From: Caballeronia sp. INDeC2
GTDB taxonomy: Bacteria > Pseudomonadota > Gammaproteobacteria > Burkholderiales > Burkholderiaceae
DNA: 64,000 nt
Direction of reading: 5' to 3'
Assembly: GCF_023631325.1 (NCBI RefSeq)
Contig: NZ_JALQDG010000001.1
Span: 217,402-281,401 of the forward strand
Part shown: positions 8,289 through 19,006 of the stretch, in pieces
Position numbering within the stretch: position 1 is the stretch's first letter
Layout of the letters: every line of letters begins with the position of its first letter
Translations under genes and position numbers: made by a program
The notes under the pieces: model-generated
Told to the model about the DNA's origin: nothing
Databases searched by the model: none
What the model saw: the letters and a program-made list of their open reading frames with translations, nothing else

Positions 8289-9242
8289 TTAACCTTCGGC
8301 GAAGAGCGACATCACCGAGTCGCCGCGCCGGATTCGGGAGAACGTCTCCGCGAGCAGACCCGCGCTCGACAGCAGACGGATCTTCGGGCACGCGAGCGAT
8401 TCGGACGACAACGGAATGGTGTCCGTGACGACGAGCTCGTCCAGTTGCGACGCCGCGATGCGTTCGCCCGCGCCACCCGACAACACCGGGTGCGTGGCAT
8501 ACGCGAAGACCTGCTTCGCGCCGCGATCCTTCAGCACTTGCGCGGCCTTGCACAGCGTGCCTGCGGTATCGACCATGTCGTCCATGATCACGCAGGTGCG
8601 TCCTTCCACTTCACCGATGATGTTCATCACCTCGGCGACATTCGCCTTCGGACGGCGCTTGTCGATGATCGCGAGGTCGGTGTTCAGTTGCTTGGCGAGC
8701 GCACGCGCGCGCACCACGCCACCGACGTCCGGCGAGACGACCAGCAGATGATCATGGTTCTGCTTGCGCAGATCGCCGAGAAGGACGGGCGTAGCGTAGA
8801 TATTGTCGACGGGAATGTCGAAGAAGCCTTGAATCTGGTCGGCGTGAAGGTCCATGGTGATCACGCGATCAACGCCGGCAATTTCCAGCATGTTCGCGAC
8901 GACCTTCGCCGATATGGCCACACGCGCGGAACGCGGACGGCGGTCCTGACGCGCATAGCCGAAGTAGGGGATGGCTGCGGTGATCCGGCCAGCGGATGCG
9001 CGCTTGAGCGCATCGACCATGATCATCAGTTCCATCAGGTTGTCGTTCGTGGGAGCGCAGGTGGACTGCAGAACGAATACGTCTTTGCCCCGAACGTTTT
9101 CCTGAATCTCGACCATGATCTCGCCGTCCGAGAAACGGCTGACCATCGCTTTGCCGAGAGGAATTCCAAGGATTTTGACGACTTCCTGAGCAAGCGCGGG
9201 ATTTGCGTTGCCAGTAAAAACCATCAGGCCGTCACTGCTCAT
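8289..9242 (-). CDS. prs: Ribose-phosphate pyrophosphokinase (PRPP synthetase)
   Basis: Makes PRPP from ribose 5-phosphate and ATP for nucleotide, histidine and tryptophan synthesis. Seen: [11 protein letters not shown] at the start, [20 protein letters not shown], the catalytic flexible loop [14 protein letters not shown], the Mg/ATP segment [11 protein letters not shown], and the PRPP-binding loop [13 protein letters not shown]. The frame is open further upstream through the tRNA gene, but the ATG at 9242 (MSSDGL) has an AGGTG ribosome site and fits the 317-residue family length. tRNA-Gln lies immediately upstream on the same strand. Confidence 0.96.
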   Translation of the reverse strand: MSSDGLMVFTGNANPALAQEVVKILGIPLGKAMVSRFSDGEIMVEIQENVRGKDVFVLQSTCAPTNDNLMELMIMVDALKRASAGRITAAIPYFGYARQDRRPRSARVAISAKVVANMLEIAGVDRVITMDLHADQIQGFFDIPVDNIYATPVLLGDLRKQNHDHLLVVSPDVGGVVRARALAKQLNTDLAIIDKRRPKANVAEVMNIIGEVEGRTCVIMDDMVDTAGTLCKAAQVLKDRGAKQVFAYATHPVLSGGAGERIAASQLDELVVTDTIPLSSESLACPKIRLLSSAGLLAETFSRIRRGDSVMSLFAEG

Positions 9243-9292
9243 CGTGCACCTGTCTGCGGCTGGAGGCGAGAGGAAAAACGCGAGAAAAAGAA

Positions 9293-9369
9293 TGGCAGGG
9301 GAGGAAGGACTCGAACCCTCGCATGCCGGAATCAAAATCCGGTGCCTTGACCAACTTGGCGACTCCCCT
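9293..9369 (-). tRNA. tRNA-Gln (anticodon TTG)
   Basis: The minus strand folds as a cloverleaf: acceptor AGGGGAG / CTCCCCT, an anticodon stem CCGGA / TCCGG with loop TTTTGAT giving anticodon TTG, the T-arm with GGTTCGAGTCC, discriminator G and an encoded CCA. It stands between ispE and prs, as in other Burkholderia genomes. Confidence 0.95.
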
Positions 9370-9423
9370 ACACTAACTTTGAGTCTTGCCGGGAAGTGTA
9401 GGACATGCCCGACAAAACAAAAC

Positions 9424-10305
9424 CTATGACGCGAAAGCGAAGAGAGGATGAGAATCCAGACTCGCTGTGACCACGCTTTTCCAGCTTGCCGGCAGTTTGG
9501 CTTGCGCCATTTCTGCTTCGGCTTGGCTACGGAAAGCGGCAAACACGCTTGCTCCGGATCCGGTCATTCGCGCCGATGCGAGATTGGAAAACCACTCGAG
9601 CACCTTTGCAACTTCCGCGTACTTTCCTGCGACTACAGCCTGCATGTCATTTCGACCGAAGCTGTCTGGCCAGCTTGTGTCTGACCTTTGCGCTGCAAGA
9701 AAGTCCATCATTGTGGCGACTTTCGTATCCCTTGTCAAGGCCTTTTCCGAAAAAATCGCCGCGGTGGGAACGTGAACATCGGGTGTTACTACCAGGAAGA
9801 AACGGTTGGGCAGATCGACTGCCTGGAGCGTTTCACCTACACCTTCTGCGAATGCATTTTGCCCGAAGACAAAAAACGGCACGTCCGCGCCGAGTTGCAG
9901 GCCGAGATTCTGCAGAATCCCACGCGAAAGATCAACACCCCAGAGACGATTTAACGCCAAAAGAGTTGTCGCCGCGTCGGAACTGCCTCCGCCGAGGCCT
10001 GCGCCCATCGGCAGACGCTTGTCGATCTCGATTTCGACGCCGAACTTCGTGCCCGTGTGCCGCTGAAGCAGGCGCGCCGCCCGTACGACGAGATCGTCCG
10101 CTTCGGGCACGCCCGGCACCTCGGTCTTGCGCGTGATCGCGCCGTCGTCGCGTCGCTTGAAGTGCAGGCGGTCGCCCCAATCGAGCAACTGGAAGACGGT
10201 CTGCAGCGAGTGATACCCATCCGGACGGCGGCCCGTAATGTGCAGGAAAAGGTTCAGCTTCGCGGGCGCGAGGCAGTCACGGAGCGAATCGTTGGATGAA
10301 GACAT
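9424..10305 (-). CDS. ispE: 4-diphosphocytidyl-2-C-methyl-D-erythritol kinase
   Basis: GHMP kinase of the MEP isoprenoid pathway; phosphorylates the 2-hydroxyl of CDP-ME with ATP. Seen: the substrate segment [19 protein letters not shown], the ATP-binding glycine motif [20 protein letters not shown], and the C-terminal [12 protein letters not shown]. At 293 residues it is the family length. It lies 19 bp after lolB on the same strand, and the two are commonly linked in beta- and gamma-proteobacteria. Confidence 0.95.
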   Translation of the reverse strand: MSSSNDSLRDCLAPAKLNLFLHITGRRPDGYHSLQTVFQLLDWGDRLHFKRRDDGAITRKTEVPGVPEADDLVVRAARLLQRHTGTKFGVEIEIDKRLPMGAGLGGGSSDAATTLLALNRLWGVDLSRGILQNLGLQLGADVPFFVFGQNAFAEGVGETLQAVDLPNRFFLVVTPDVHVPTAAIFSEKALTRDTKVATMMDFLAAQRSDTSWPDSFGRNDMQAVVAGKYAEVAKVLEWFSNLASARMTGSGASVFAAFRSQAEAEMAQAKLPASWKSVVTASLDSHPLFAFAS

Positions 10306-10324
10306 GCGTGATGCGACTGCGAAG

Positions 10325-10951
10325 TTATTGATCGAGCACGAGCTTGATGTCGAGCGGCGGTTCGTTTCGCGAGAGGTTCACGCGTTTTACGCCTGTCGCC
10401 GGGGCATCGGCGTAGGCCAGATAGTCGATCGTCCATCCGTCCTGCTTGATTTCCTTCGGACGGCCGTTGTTCGATTCCGGATCGAGCGTCGTCTTTGCGC
10501 GCGAACTCGGCGCCGCCGACGGCTGCAGCCAGTAGCGCAGGCCTTCGACCGGCAACGCGAAACCGAGCGTGTTCTGCATCAGTTGGGAGACGTTGTCCGC
10601 GCTCACCGGCTGCCGGTTGGGCAGTTCGAGCGTGGCGAGCGACGGCGATGAAGTCACGATCGCCATCGTCTGGCCGAGCGGATTGCGCAGTTGCAGCGTG
10701 ACCGTATCGCCCGTTTCCTGCCAGTCGAAATTGCCGTACGCATTGCGCTGCGTGCCGTTCTGATCGTTGTACTGCACGGCGAAGCGTCCGTGGTATTCAC
10801 GGCTCGTCTGCGTCGCGAGCGAAGTGGATGCGTTCGTCGTCGTGGGAACGCGCGGCTGGAGCGCGCAACCCGACATCACCAGCGCGGCGGCCGCCGCGAT
10901 GCCGAGCGCGCCGCGTCGAAGCGATGCGCCGGCGAGAAAATCGAATGCCAT
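10325..10951 (-). CDS. lolB: Outer-membrane lipoprotein-insertion protein LolB
   Basis: Accepts lipoproteins from periplasmic LolA and inserts them into the outer membrane; itself a lipoprotein. It starts [20 protein letters not shown] and has a lipoprotein signal ending VMSGC, with Cys the predicted lipidated residue. The mature part ([34 protein letters not shown]) follows the LolB beta-barrel-like fold. The start codon shares one base with the stop of the preceding TPR gene (TGATG), so translation is coupled. Confidence 0.9.
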   Translation of the reverse strand: MAFDFLAGASLRRGALGIAAAAALVMSGCALQPRVPTTTNASTSLATQTSREYHGRFAVQYNDQNGTQRNAYGNFDWQETGDTVTLQLRNPLGQTMAIVTSSPSLATLELPNRQPVSADNVSQLMQNTLGFALPVEGLRYWLQPSAAPSSRAKTTLDPESNNGRPKEIKQDGWTIDYLAYADAPATGVKRVNLSRNEPPLDIKLVLDQ

Positions 10952-12810
10952 CAAAGGTCGTTTACCTGGAGTCGTTTTAGCGTTTTGACGAGCGTGTCGT
11001 TGTCGGGTTCGAGCTTTTGCGCCTGCCGCCATGTCGCGCGCGCCTGATCCTGCTGTCCGGATTTCCACTGGACTTCACCGAGATGCGCGCCGATTTCGGC
11101 ATTCGGCTGAAGGTTATAGGCGTTCTTGAGAATCTTCTCGGCTTCGGCCGCATTGCCCTGACGGAAACGCGCCCAGCCGAGGCTGTCCATGATGAACGCA
11201 TCGTTCGGTGCGAGCGAGACCGCCTTCTCGATCAGCTTGACCGCTTCGTCGAGCCGCTGATTGCGATCGACGAGCGAATAGCCGAGCGCGTTGTACGCCT
11301 GCGGATTGTTCGGCTGCGTGCGCATCAGCGTGCGCAGCTGCGCCTCCATGACGTCGTAATGGCCGTTCTTTTCGGCGGCCATCGCGTAGTCGTAGACAAG
11401 ATCGGGATCGTCGGGGAATGCGGCCACCGCTTTCGCGAGATTGTCCTCCGCTTCCTTGTAGCGATGCGCCTCGAAAAGAATCGCCGAATCGGTGCGCGCG
11501 AGCAGCGCGAGATCGCGCGGATCCGAGCTCTGCAGGCTGCCGAGCAGCGCACGCGCGTCGTCCACCTTGCCTTGCTTCGCGAGCAGTTGCGCGCGCGTGA
11601 TCTGCGCGGGCAGATATTGCTGGCTCGTGCGCGGGATCTTGTCGAGCCACTGGCTCGCGCTGGCGTCGTCCTTCTGTTCGAGCGCGAGTTGCGCGAGATA
11701 GATGTAGGCCTGACCGGGGTCTGCGCCCGGCGTGCTTTCCGCCGTCTTCGCGTAGAGATTCAGGAAGTCCTGCGCCTTGTCGAACTGTTTCTTCTGGATG
11801 TTGATGAGCGCGAGCGCCATCAGCGGCGTCAGGTCCTTCGGGTCGTTCTTGCGCATGATTTCGAACTGCTTCTGCGCGTCGTCGAGCCTGTCGGACGACA
11901 GATACAACTGCGCGAGCGCAAGCCGTGCGTCATGCGATTTCGGATTCTTGTCGAGATATTTCTCGAACGAGGCGATGCCTTCCTTGCGTTCTTCCGGGCC
12001 CATGCGCGCGAGCGTCAGCGCGGCGGGCAGATAGTCCGGCTTGAGTTGCAGCGCTTTTTCAAGTGAGGCTTTCGCGCCGGGCTGATCGTCGGCGATCAGT
12101 TGCTGGCGCGCGAGCGCGAGTTGCGCTTCGGGCCGGCTCTGATCGTTTTGCGTCAGATCCTTGAGCACGTTCAGCCCGCCGACGCGATTCGGTCCGCGCG
12201 CGAGCAGGCTCTGCAATGAAAGGATGGCCTCGCCGCGCTGATCCGGCGACACCTTCGCGAGCTCGCGCTCGAGCGTGGGCTTCGCGTCTTCCGGCTTGCC
12301 GCTCACGATCAGAAGCGATGCGCTCAACTGCGCCGCGCGATCCGAATGCGGCGCGAACTGCTGCCAGAGCTGCGCTGACGTCAGCGCGTCGTTCGGACTT
12401 TGCGCCGCGATCGCGATTTCGGTCGCGCGCTGTGCGAAACGCGGATCGTGCGTGTCGCGGGCAAGGGAGAGATAAGTCTGGAATGCAGGCGCCGGCTGTC
12501 CGCGCTGCAACGCGACTTCGGCCGCCAGAACCTGGAACACGATCTGACTGGACATTGCCACGTTCGGCAGATCCTGTGACTCCGCGCCGCTGACCGGTGC
12601 GGTCAGCAGATCCGCGGCGTTTTGCGCGTCGGATTGATCATCGGTGCTCGGAACGGGCGTCGCGTTCGGCTCCTGGGCGTGCGCGGGGACGCACGCGAGC
12701 GCGGCCATCGCTAGCGCAATGGCGCCGGCGATTCGCGACATTGGCATAGCGAACGAATGCGCCGAGCTGGCCTGACGCTTCGCAAACAGCTTCGTGACGA
12801 ACGAGTTCAT
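10951..12810 (-). CDS. Exported tetratricopeptide-repeat protein
   Basis: A 619-residue protein with an N-terminal signal peptide ([19 protein letters not shown]) and a long array of TPR helices throughout the mature part ([40 protein letters not shown]). TPR arrays are scaffolds for protein partners. The position directly upstream of lolB, with a one-base overlap, is conserved in Burkholderia-type genomes and suggests a role at the outer membrane, but no specific function can be read. It diverges from mutM. Confidence 0.88.
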   Translation of the reverse strand: MNSFVTKLFAKRQASSAHSFAMPMSRIAGAIALAMAALACVPAHAQEPNATPVPSTDDQSDAQNAADLLTAPVSGAESQDLPNVAMSSQIVFQVLAAEVALQRGQPAPAFQTYLSLARDTHDPRFAQRATEIAIAAQSPNDALTSAQLWQQFAPHSDRAAQLSASLLIVSGKPEDAKPTLERELAKVSPDQRGEAILSLQSLLARGPNRVGGLNVLKDLTQNDQSRPEAQLALARQQLIADDQPGAKASLEKALQLKPDYLPAALTLARMGPEERKEGIASFEKYLDKNPKSHDARLALAQLYLSSDRLDDAQKQFEIMRKNDPKDLTPLMALALINIQKKQFDKAQDFLNLYAKTAESTPGADPGQAYIYLAQLALEQKDDASASQWLDKIPRTSQQYLPAQITRAQLLAKQGKVDDARALLGSLQSSDPRDLALLARTDSAILFEAHRYKEAEDNLAKAVAAFPDDPDLVYDYAMAAEKNGHYDVMEAQLRTLMRTQPNNPQAYNALGYSLVDRNQRLDEAVKLIEKAVSLAPNDAFIMDSLGWARFRQGNAAEAEKILKNAYNLQPNAEIGAHLGEVQWKSGQQDQARATWRQAQKLEPDNDTLVKTLKRLQVNDL

Positions 12811-12895
12811 GGAATTCCAGACGATGTTTCAGTCGATTGTAACGCGGTGGCTAAAATACCGGCACACTCGCCCCAGCAAGTCTCTCTCCAGAAAA

Positions 12896-13726
12896 ATGCC
12901 CGAACTGCCGGAAGTCGAAGTCACCCGCCGGGGAATCGAGCCCTACGTCGCCGGACGGCGCGTCGAGCACGTCGATGTGCGCACGCCCGCGCTGCGCTGG
13001 CCCATCCCACCGCATCTTCCGAAGACGCTCGGTCATCTGAAGATCGAGAAGGTCGAGCGGCGCGGCAAGTATCTGCTGTTCGAAACGGCCGAAGGATGGC
13101 TGATCGTCCATCTCGGCATGACGGGCACGTTGCGCGTGTTGCGGCACGTGCCGAAGCCGCCTGAAGCGGCGAAGCACGATCACGTCGATATCGTCTTCGA
13201 CGACTTCATTCTCCGTTTCCGCGATCCGCGCCGCTTCGGCGCGATCCTCTGGCATCCGCGCGCGGACGGCGACGTGCTCGATCATCCGCTGCTCGCGACG
13301 CTCGGCGTCGAGCCGTTTTCGCCGGAATTCTCCGGCGCGCTGCTGTTTCGCGCGACGCGCGGGCGCAAGGTGTCGGTGAAGCAGGCGCTGCTCGCGGGCG
13401 GGATCGTCGTGGGCGTGGGGAATATCTACGCGTCGGAGAGCCTCTTTCGCGCGGGCATCCGGCCGACGACCGCCGCCGGCCGCATTTCGCTGGTGCGCTA
13501 CGATCTGCTGGCGGACGCGGTGCGCGTGACGCTTGCCGCCGCCATCGACAAGGGCGGCAGCACGCTGCGCGATTTCGTCGGCAGCAACGGCGAATCCGGC
13601 TACTTTCAGCTCGACTATTTCGTCTATGATCGCGCGGGCTTGCCGTGCCACATCTGCGGAACGGCGATCAAACAGATCGTCCAGGGACAGCGCTCGACCT
13701 ACTTCTGCCCACGCTGCCAACGCTAA
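12896..13726 (+). CDS. mutM: Formamidopyrimidine-DNA glycosylase
   Basis: Removes 8-oxoguanine and formamidopyrimidines from DNA and nicks the abasic site. The start [13 protein letters not shown] supplies the catalytic Pro2/Glu3 after Met removal; the frame is open upstream but this ATG is fixed by the catalytic N-terminus. Seen also: the H2TH region ([20 protein letters not shown]) and the C-terminal zinc finger [10 protein letters not shown]...CPRC. mutY follows after only 6 bp, so the two oxidised-guanine repair enzymes form an operon. Confidence 0.97.
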   Translation: MPELPEVEVTRRGIEPYVAGRRVEHVDVRTPALRWPIPPHLPKTLGHLKIEKVERRGKYLLFETAEGWLIVHLGMTGTLRVLRHVPKPPEAAKHDHVDIVFDDFILRFRDPRRFGAILWHPRADGDVLDHPLLATLGVEPFSPEFSGALLFRATRGRKVSVKQALLAGGIVVGVGNIYASESLFRAGIRPTTAAGRISLVRYDLLADAVRVTLAAAIDKGGSTLRDFVGSNGESGYFQLDYFVYDRAGLPCHICGTAIKQIVQGQRSTYFCPRCQR

Positions 13727-13732
13727 TTTCCG

Positions 13733-14794
13733 ATGCTCGCTCTCACCGATTTTTCGTCGCGCCTCATCGCGTGGCAACGCATTCACGGCCGCCACGACCT
13801 GCCGTGGCAGAACACGCGCGATGCGTATCGCATCTGGCTGTCGGAGATCATGCTGCAGCAGACGCAGGTTTCTACCGTCATCCCGTACTACGCGCGTTTT
13901 CTCGAGCGCTTTCCGACGGTGACGGCGCTCGCCGATGCGCCCATCGACGATGTCATGGCGCTCTGGGCCGGGCTCGGTTACTACTCGCGCGCGCGCAATC
14001 TGCATCGTTGTGCGCAGGTCGTGGCGCACGAGCACGGCGGCGCTTTTCCGCGGACGGTCGAGGCGCTCGCGATGCTGCCGGGCATCGGACGATCGACGGC
14101 GGCGGCGATCGCGTCGTTCGCGTTCGGCGCGCGCGCGACGATTCTCGACGGCAACGTGAAGCGCGTGCTCGCGCGCGTGTTCGGTATCGAAGGGTTTCCA
14201 GGCGAAAAGCGCGTCGAGAATGCGATGTGGGCGCTCGCAGAATCGCTCTTGCCGGACGCCGCGAACAAGGATGAAGCGACCGCATACACGCAAGGCCTCA
14301 TGGACCTCGGCGCGACGTTGTGCGTGCGCGGAAAGCCGGACTGCGTGCGATGTCCGTTCGCATCGGATTGCGTCGCGAAGGTCGAAGGACGCCAACGAGA
14401 GCTACCCGGCGCACGCCCGAAGAAAGCCGTCCCGACGCGCAAGACATGGATGCTGATCCTGCAGGACGGCGGTTCGATTCTTTTGCAGAAGCGTCCGTCG
14501 GTCGGCATCTGGGGCGGACTGTGGAGCTTGCCCGAGGCCGCGGACGAAGCCGCGCTGGCGGAAGTCGCGCGCGATCTCGGCGCCGACGAACCGCTTCAGC
14601 GACTCGCGCCGCTATCGCACGCCTTCACACACTTCAAGCTGGATATCGAGCCGCGTCTCGGCGAAGCGCGCAACGCATCGCGCGAGTTGATGGACGCGCA
14701 AACCGTCTGGGCGCCGCTCGCGAAGATCGACGCCTACGGCGTGCCTGCACCGGTGCGCAAACTCATCGACGCGCTGAGCGGCTCGCTCATCTAA
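13733..14794 (+). CDS. mutY: Adenine DNA glycosylase
   Basis: Removes adenine mispaired with 8-oxoguanine, completing the GO repair pathway with MutM. Seen: the catalytic Glu in WLSEIMLQQTQVSTV, helix-hairpin-helix LPGIGRSTAAAI, the catalytic Asp in ILDGNVKRVLARVFG, the [4Fe-4S] ligands in CVRGKPDCVRCPFASDC, and a C-terminal NUDIX-like 8-oxoG recognition domain (GIWGGLWSLPE, LSHAFTHFKLDI). Full length at 353 residues. Its last 4 bases overlap the convergent gene at 14791. Confidence 0.97.
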   Translation: MLALTDFSSRLIAWQRIHGRHDLPWQNTRDAYRIWLSEIMLQQTQVSTVIPYYARFLERFPTVTALADAPIDDVMALWAGLGYYSRARNLHRCAQVVAHEHGGAFPRTVEALAMLPGIGRSTAAAIASFAFGARATILDGNVKRVLARVFGIEGFPGEKRVENAMWALAESLLPDAANKDEATAYTQGLMDLGATLCVRGKPDCVRCPFASDCVAKVEGRQRELPGARPKKAVPTRKTWMLILQDGGSILLQKRPSVGIWGGLWSLPEAADEAALAEVARDLGADEPLQRLAPLSHAFTHFKLDIEPRLGEARNASRELMDAQTVWAPLAKIDAYGVPAPVRKLIDALSGSLI

Positions 14795-15423
14795 AGCAGT
14801 TGATGGTGCTGCATGTAGTGATGCACCACGTCGATGCGCGCGCCGGCGTCCATCAGCTCCATGAGCTTCTGGCGAGCGCGCATCGGGATCGGCAGGATTT
14901 CGGCGAGGCGGTTGGATACCCAAGTCGGATCGTCGAATAGAAACGGCTCGACGAAGGGCAGGTTCTGCGGCTCGCGCTCCTTGATCGTATCGATGATGCG
15001 CTCCAGCACTTCCGCGCACGCGCCGAACTTTGCGAGCGCTTCGACGCCCTGCAGCGGCTGATCGTCGCCCAGCAACTCGGCGGTGCCGACGAGCAGATTG
15101 CTCGGTTCCACACGATGATCCGTCAGCCTGAAGCGCGCGGTGCCGCGAGCCTGAACGAGCAGGAGGCCGAAGGTATCGACATCGCATTCCGCGATCTCGG
15201 CAAGACAGCCGATATTCTCCGGCACCGAAGGGTCGCCCGGCGACGCGACCTCGTGCCCGCTCTTCAGCAGGCAAACGCCGAACGGCGTTTTCTCGCGCAG
15301 ACACTCGCGCGCCATGTCGAGATAGCGCGCTTCGAAAATCTTGAGCGGCAAGAGGCCGCCGGGAAACAGCACGGTATGAAGCGGAAACAGCGGCAAGTCA
15401 GCCAGAACGGGATTCGAAGACAT
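14791..15423 (-). CDS. LON substrate-binding-domain protein
   Basis: A 210-residue cytosolic protein made only of the N-terminal (substrate-recognition) domain of Lon proteases: LPLFPLHTVLFPGGLLPLKI, then IFEARYLDM, and a C-terminal helical bundle. It has no ATPase or protease domain. Stand-alone LON-N proteins are widespread but their function is not established. The ATG at 15423 has a clear GGAGG site; an upstream in-frame extension lacks one. It follows rapZ at 59 bp. Confidence 0.88.
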   Translation of the reverse strand: MSSNPVLADLPLFPLHTVLFPGGLLPLKIFEARYLDMARECLREKTPFGVCLLKSGHEVASPGDPSVPENIGCLAEIAECDVDTFGLLLVQARGTARFRLTDHRVEPSNLLVGTAELLGDDQPLQGVEALAKFGACAEVLERIIDTIKEREPQNLPFVEPFLFDDPTWVSNRLAEILPIPMRARQKLMELMDAGARIDVVHHYMQHHQLL

Positions 15424-15482
15424 CGCGCCCCTCCAGGGTGGACCGCCAGCGCGGCGATCGGATTCGCGTGTGAGGCGCGCTG

Positions 15483-16355
15483 TCACCCAGCCGGGATGGG
15501 CGCGTCACGATGCCGCACGATCACGTTTGCCGTGTCGCAAAAGCGCGCGGCGAGCGCCTCCGCGATGAACACCGAGCGATGCTGCCCGCCCGTGCAGCCG
15601 ATCGCGACGGTCAGATAGCTGCGGTTGTCGTCGCGAAAACGCGGCAGCCATTTGCCGACGAACGCGCCGATGTCGTCGATCATCTCGCCCACTTGCGGCT
15701 GGGCGGACAGGAAATCGATGATGGGTTTGTCGAGGCCCGTGAACGGGCGCAACTCGCGGTCGTAATACGGGTTGGGCAGCGTGCGCACGTCGAATACGAG
15801 ATCGGCGTCGAGCGGCACGCCGCGTTTGAATCCGAACGATTCGAACATGAGCGTGAGATCGGCGGCGTCCGTCTCGACGAAACGCTTGACCCATGCGCGC
15901 AGCACGTTCGCGCGCAGGTTGCTCGTGTCGATCTGATGGCCGTACTCCGCCAGCCCCGCGACCAGTTCGCGCTCGCGCTCGATCGCTTCGGCGAGCGAGT
16001 TCAGCAAGCCGACATCGGCTTCGCGCATCGGCGGGCCGGACAGCGGATGACGCCGGCGCGTCTCGGAGAAGCGCTGAATGAGCGACTGCGTGCTCGCGTT
16101 GAGGAACAGCACGCGCAAGTCGTAATCGTCCGAGAGCGTGCGGATGATGGCCGGAACGTCGTCGAGCGAATGGCTCGAACGCGCGTCGATCGCGACGGCG
16201 AGACGCGTCTGGCCTTCCTTCGCCAGATAGCCGGCGAGTTCGGGCAGAAAACGCGGCGGCAGGTTGTCGACGCAATAGTAGCCGCCGTCTTCGAGGGCGT
16301 TCAGCGCGACGGACTTGCCGGAACCGGAGATGCCGGTGATCAGGATGATACGCAT
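15483..16355 (-). CDS. rapZ: RNase adapter protein RapZ
   Basis: Nucleotide-binding protein of the YvcJ/RapZ family; in E. coli it directs RNase E to the GlmZ small RNA and so controls glucosamine-6-phosphate synthase. Seen: Walker [17 protein letters not shown], the DNLPP motif, RRRHPL, and the C-terminal domain with [14 protein letters not shown]. At 290 residues it is complete. Location with hprK, ptsN and rpoN is the classic proteobacterial block that links nitrogen PTS and cell-envelope precursor control. Confidence 0.95.
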   Translation of the reverse strand: MRIILITGISGSGKSVALNALEDGGYYCVDNLPPRFLPELAGYLAKEGQTRLAVAIDARSSHSLDDVPAIIRTLSDDYDLRVLFLNASTQSLIQRFSETRRRHPLSGPPMREADVGLLNSLAEAIERERELVAGLAEYGHQIDTSNLRANVLRAWVKRFVETDAADLTLMFESFGFKRGVPLDADLVFDVRTLPNPYYDRELRPFTGLDKPIIDFLSAQPQVGEMIDDIGAFVGKWLPRFRDDNRSYLTVAIGCTGGQHRSVFIAEALAARFCDTANVIVRHRDAPIPAG

Positions 16356-16437
16356 GGGTCTCGAGGGGTTCGCTTTCTCTTAGCTTAGCACCTGCGCCCG
16401 ATTCGTTTCGGCACACGCCACGTTCCGTGATACGCGC

Positions 16438-17406
16438 TCAGATCAGCTTGCCGGGAAACTGGCTGTCGGGGTCCTGCATTGCAAGGCGTTGACGGTCCAT
16501 GAAGTCGCGCAAGGTATCGATGCCGCGCAGCTGCAGGATCGTGTTGCGCACGGCCGCTTCGACCAGCACGGCGAGGTTGCGGCCCGCCGCGACCTGAATC
16601 GTCACCTTGCTGATGGGCAGCCCGAGCACATCGACGGTCTGGCTTTCGAGCGGCAGGCGCTGGAATTCGCCATCCGGCCGGCGCACGAGCTGCACGATCA
16701 ATTTGAGCTTCATCTTCCGGCGCACGGCGGTTTCACCGAAGATCGTCTTGATGTCGAGAAGGCCTAAGCCGCGCACTTCGAGCAGATTCTGCAAGAGAGG
16801 CGGGCAGCGCCCTTCGACGAAATCCGGGCCGAGGCGCACGAAATCGACGGCGTCATCCGCCACGAGGCCATGACCGCGGCTGATGAGCTCCAGACCGAGT
16901 TCGCTCTTGCCTAGACCGGAGTCGCCGGTGAGCAGCACGCCCATGCCTAGAATGTCGATGAACACGCCGTGAAGCGTCGCGCGCGGCGCGAGTATGCGCG
17001 ACATGTAGGCGCGCAGGCTGTCGATCACGGCGGCCGCGGACATGCGCGTGGTGAAAAGCGGCGTCGATGAACGCGTGCAGCGCAGAACGAGTTCCGGCGG
17101 CGCGCCCACTTCGCCCGCGACGACCAGAAACGGCGGCTCGAGCGCGATCAGTTCTGCCATGTGGCGCGAACGGTCTTCGTCGGACTGACGCTGGTAGTAG
17201 TTGATCTCGGCGTCGCCGAGCACCTGGATACGGTTCGGGTGAATCAGATTCAAGTGGCCGACGAGGTCGGCGCTCGATGTCGCGTTCGCGACCGTCTCGC
17301 TCGAAAAGCCGCGTTCCCAGCCTTCGTGCCCGGTGAGCCAGCTGAGCTTCAGAGCGGCGGCGTTGTCGTCAAAAATGCTTTGGGCGTTGATGCTGGACGT
17401 ATCCAT
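16438..17406 (-). CDS. hprK: HPr kinase/phosphorylase
   Basis: Phosphorylates and dephosphorylates HPr or its nitrogen-PTS paralogue on a serine. Seen: an N-terminal domain ([14 protein letters not shown]), Walker [20 protein letters not shown], the HPr-K signature around [16 protein letters not shown], and the C-terminal helix ([19 protein letters not shown]). The ATG is preceded by GGAG. It lies between ptsN and rapZ. In beta-proteobacteria HprK typically serves a partial, regulatory PTS; that role here is inferred. Confidence 0.95.
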   Translation of the reverse strand: MDTSSINAQSIFDDNAAALKLSWLTGHEGWERGFSSETVANATSSADLVGHLNLIHPNRIQVLGDAEINYYQRQSDEDRSRHMAELIALEPPFLVVAGEVGAPPELVLRCTRSSTPLFTTRMSAAAVIDSLRAYMSRILAPRATLHGVFIDILGMGVLLTGDSGLGKSELGLELISRGHGLVADDAVDFVRLGPDFVEGRCPPLLQNLLEVRGLGLLDIKTIFGETAVRRKMKLKLIVQLVRRPDGEFQRLPLESQTVDVLGLPISKVTIQVAAGRNLAVLVEAAVRNTILQLRGIDTLRDFMDRQRLAMQDPDSQFPGKLI

Positions 17407-17524
17407 GAGACCGGAACTCCGTTGGAAGCCGGGAGCAGCCTTTGCGTAACGACGAAGCGGGTCGCTTCAATACGCCGCATGGCGCTGCGTTTGACCGATT
17501 GTGCCCCAGAAGCTTTACGTAAGC

Positions 17525-17562
17525 GAGGCGCGTCCGGCGCGAAAGCAGCACGGACGCGCCTC
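17525..17562. other. Stem-loop between ptsN and hprK
   Basis: Perfect 12-bp arms GAGGCGCGTCCG / CGGACGCGCCTC with a 14-nt loop. There is no T-run, so it may be a processing or attenuation structure, or a Rho-dependent stop, rather than an intrinsic terminator. Confidence 0.5.
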
Positions 17563-17591
17563 GGACGCGTATCGCCAGGTTCGTGTGGCTC

Positions 17592-18047
17592 TTACGGTTG
17601 CCATTGCGTGAGCACTTGATAAAGCGCCTCACGATTTTCTTCCTTGTGCAGACGCTCGCGCGCCTCGCTGTCGGAGAGCAGTTGTGCGATCTCCGAGAGA
17701 ATTTCAAGATGCTGCTGCGTTGCCTGCTCGGGCACGAGGAGGAAGATGAGCAGCGAGACCGGCTGGCCGTCGGGCGATTCGAACGCGACGGGTTCGGCAA
17801 GGCGCACGAAGGCGGCGAGCGGCTGCTTCAGCCCTTTGATGCGGCCGTGCGGAATGGCGACACCTTCGCCGAGGCCGGTCGAGCCGAGACGCTCACGCGC
17901 GAAGAGATTGTCGGTGACGGTGCTGCGGGCGATGCCGTTCTGGTTCTCGAAAATCAGGCCCGCTTGCTCGAATACGCGTTTCTTGCTGGTAACGGACAGT
18001 CCGAGAACCACGTTCTCGATGGGAAGAAATTTGGCTAAACGATTCAT
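17592..18047 (-). CDS. ptsN: Nitrogen-PTS phosphocarrier EIIA-Ntr
   Basis: The last phosphate acceptor of the nitrogen phosphotransferase chain (PtsP-PtsO-PtsN), which regulates potassium and nitrogen physiology. The active-site His is in GEGVAIPHGRIKGL; FARERLGSTGLG is also typical. I chose the second ATG (MNRLAKFLP, 151 residues), the usual start in relatives; an ATG 12 codons earlier has no better ribosome site. A TATAAT lies about 140 bp upstream. Confidence 0.94.
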   Translation of the reverse strand: MNRLAKFLPIENVVLGLSVTSKKRVFEQAGLIFENQNGIARSTVTDNLFARERLGSTGLGEGVAIPHGRIKGLKQPLAAFVRLAEPVAFESPDGQPVSLLIFLLVPEQATQQHLEILSEIAQLLSDSEARERLHKEENREALYQVLTQWQP

Positions 18048-18187
18048 GTTGGCAGGCTGATGCGTGGCCTGATAGCTCCTCATCGTGGCCGCTGTCTGAA
18101 AGCGCTCACGGCGATGGTGATACGGAAAGTGCGCTGGCGGCGTTTCCTGCAGCGTGCCTGTCGTGCGACCCCGAAAACAACCGGATC

Positions 18188-18193
18188 ATTATA
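18188..18193 (-). promoter_or_regulatory. -10 box of the probable ptsN promoter
   Basis: TATAAT on the minus strand. No convincing -35 at 17 bp, but an inverted repeat ATGGTGC / GCACCAT (18211-18235) overlaps that position and could be an activator or repressor site. Confidence 0.5.
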
Positions 18194-18306
18194 GAACAGG
18201 GCACAGCTCGATGGTGCGCCGCGCAAATGCACCATTTTGCGATCCAATGTGCAGGACAAAGCTCAGAAAATCAATGGCTTGTCGCACTCGAAGACGAAAA
18301 TCCAAC

Positions 18307-18333
18307 AAAAAAAGCCGCCAGTTAGAGGCGGCT
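18307..18333 (-). terminator. Rho-independent terminator after hpf
   Basis: On the minus strand GCCGCC / GGCGGC with a 7-nt loop is followed by seven T. It separates hpf from ptsN. Confidence 0.8.
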
Positions 18334-18462
18334 TCGGTTCGGTGCATGGCCGGATCGGTCTGTTCCGGATAGTCGAGGAGCACCTCGAATCATGCCCGCC
18401 GTCGTGCGCGGCGGGCTTTGCTGTCATCCGTGAATCGACCGGCGAGCGTGCGCAATGTGCGC

Positions 18463-18822
18463 TCAGGGCGACGGCGCTTCCAGTTCGTGCGGCTCGCCAC
18501 GGTACTTCACGGATTCGTGGGCGTGGCCCTGAATCTTGTCCTTGTGCTTGATGACTTGCCGGTCCAGCTTGTCGACCATCAGATCGATGGCGGCGTACAT
18601 ATCAGCGTCACAACTCTCGATAAAAATGTCCTTGCCTTTCAGATGCAGGTTGATTTCCGCCTTCTGCCTCTTTTCCTTTTCCCTATGATTGTCGACCGAG
18701 AGGACAACGTTGCCGTCGATGACTTGATCGAAATGACGGAGCACCCTGTCCAGTTTCGTGATCACGTACTCGCGCAACGCAGGCGTCAATTCGAGGTGGT
18801 GTCCACTGATCTTCAGATTCAT
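18463..18822 (-). CDS. hpf: Ribosome hibernation-promoting factor, short form
   Basis: Binds the 30S subunit in slow growth and promotes 100S ribosome dimers. The sequence [20 protein letters not shown] followed by [12 protein letters not shown] and the basic strand [20 protein letters not shown] is typical of the YfiA/HPF family. At 119 residues it lacks the dimerising C-terminal domain of long HPF. The ATG at 18822 has a GGAGAG site, preferred over an upstream in-frame ATG. Linkage to rpoN upstream is conserved in proteobacteria. Confidence 0.94.
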   Translation of the reverse strand: MNLKISGHHLELTPALREYVITKLDRVLRHFDQVIDGNVVLSVDNHREKEKRQKAEINLHLKGKDIFIESCDADMYAAIDLMVDKLDRQVIKHKDKIQGHAHESVKYRGEPHELEAPSP

Positions 18823-19006
18823 AGTTGCTCTCCAAGCTAATGGCCGTGAGATCACGTCGGCTCGTCCGATACCGGTCGGCAATGCGTCCCGTCAGCGCGT
18901 CATCCTGGCGCGACTGATAAACGGGCCGCATTGGCCGGCACGTCCGCGCTCTCGCGATGCGGCCGGTAAACGCCCATCACAACACGCGATGGACTACAGA
19001 GACGGG

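Larger units (their letters stand above)
18048..18462. other. Intergenic region between hpf and ptsN
   Basis: No credible gene. It holds, on the minus strand, the hpf terminator (18307-18333), an inverted repeat (18211-18235) and the likely ptsN -10 box (18188-18193). Confidence 0.6.
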
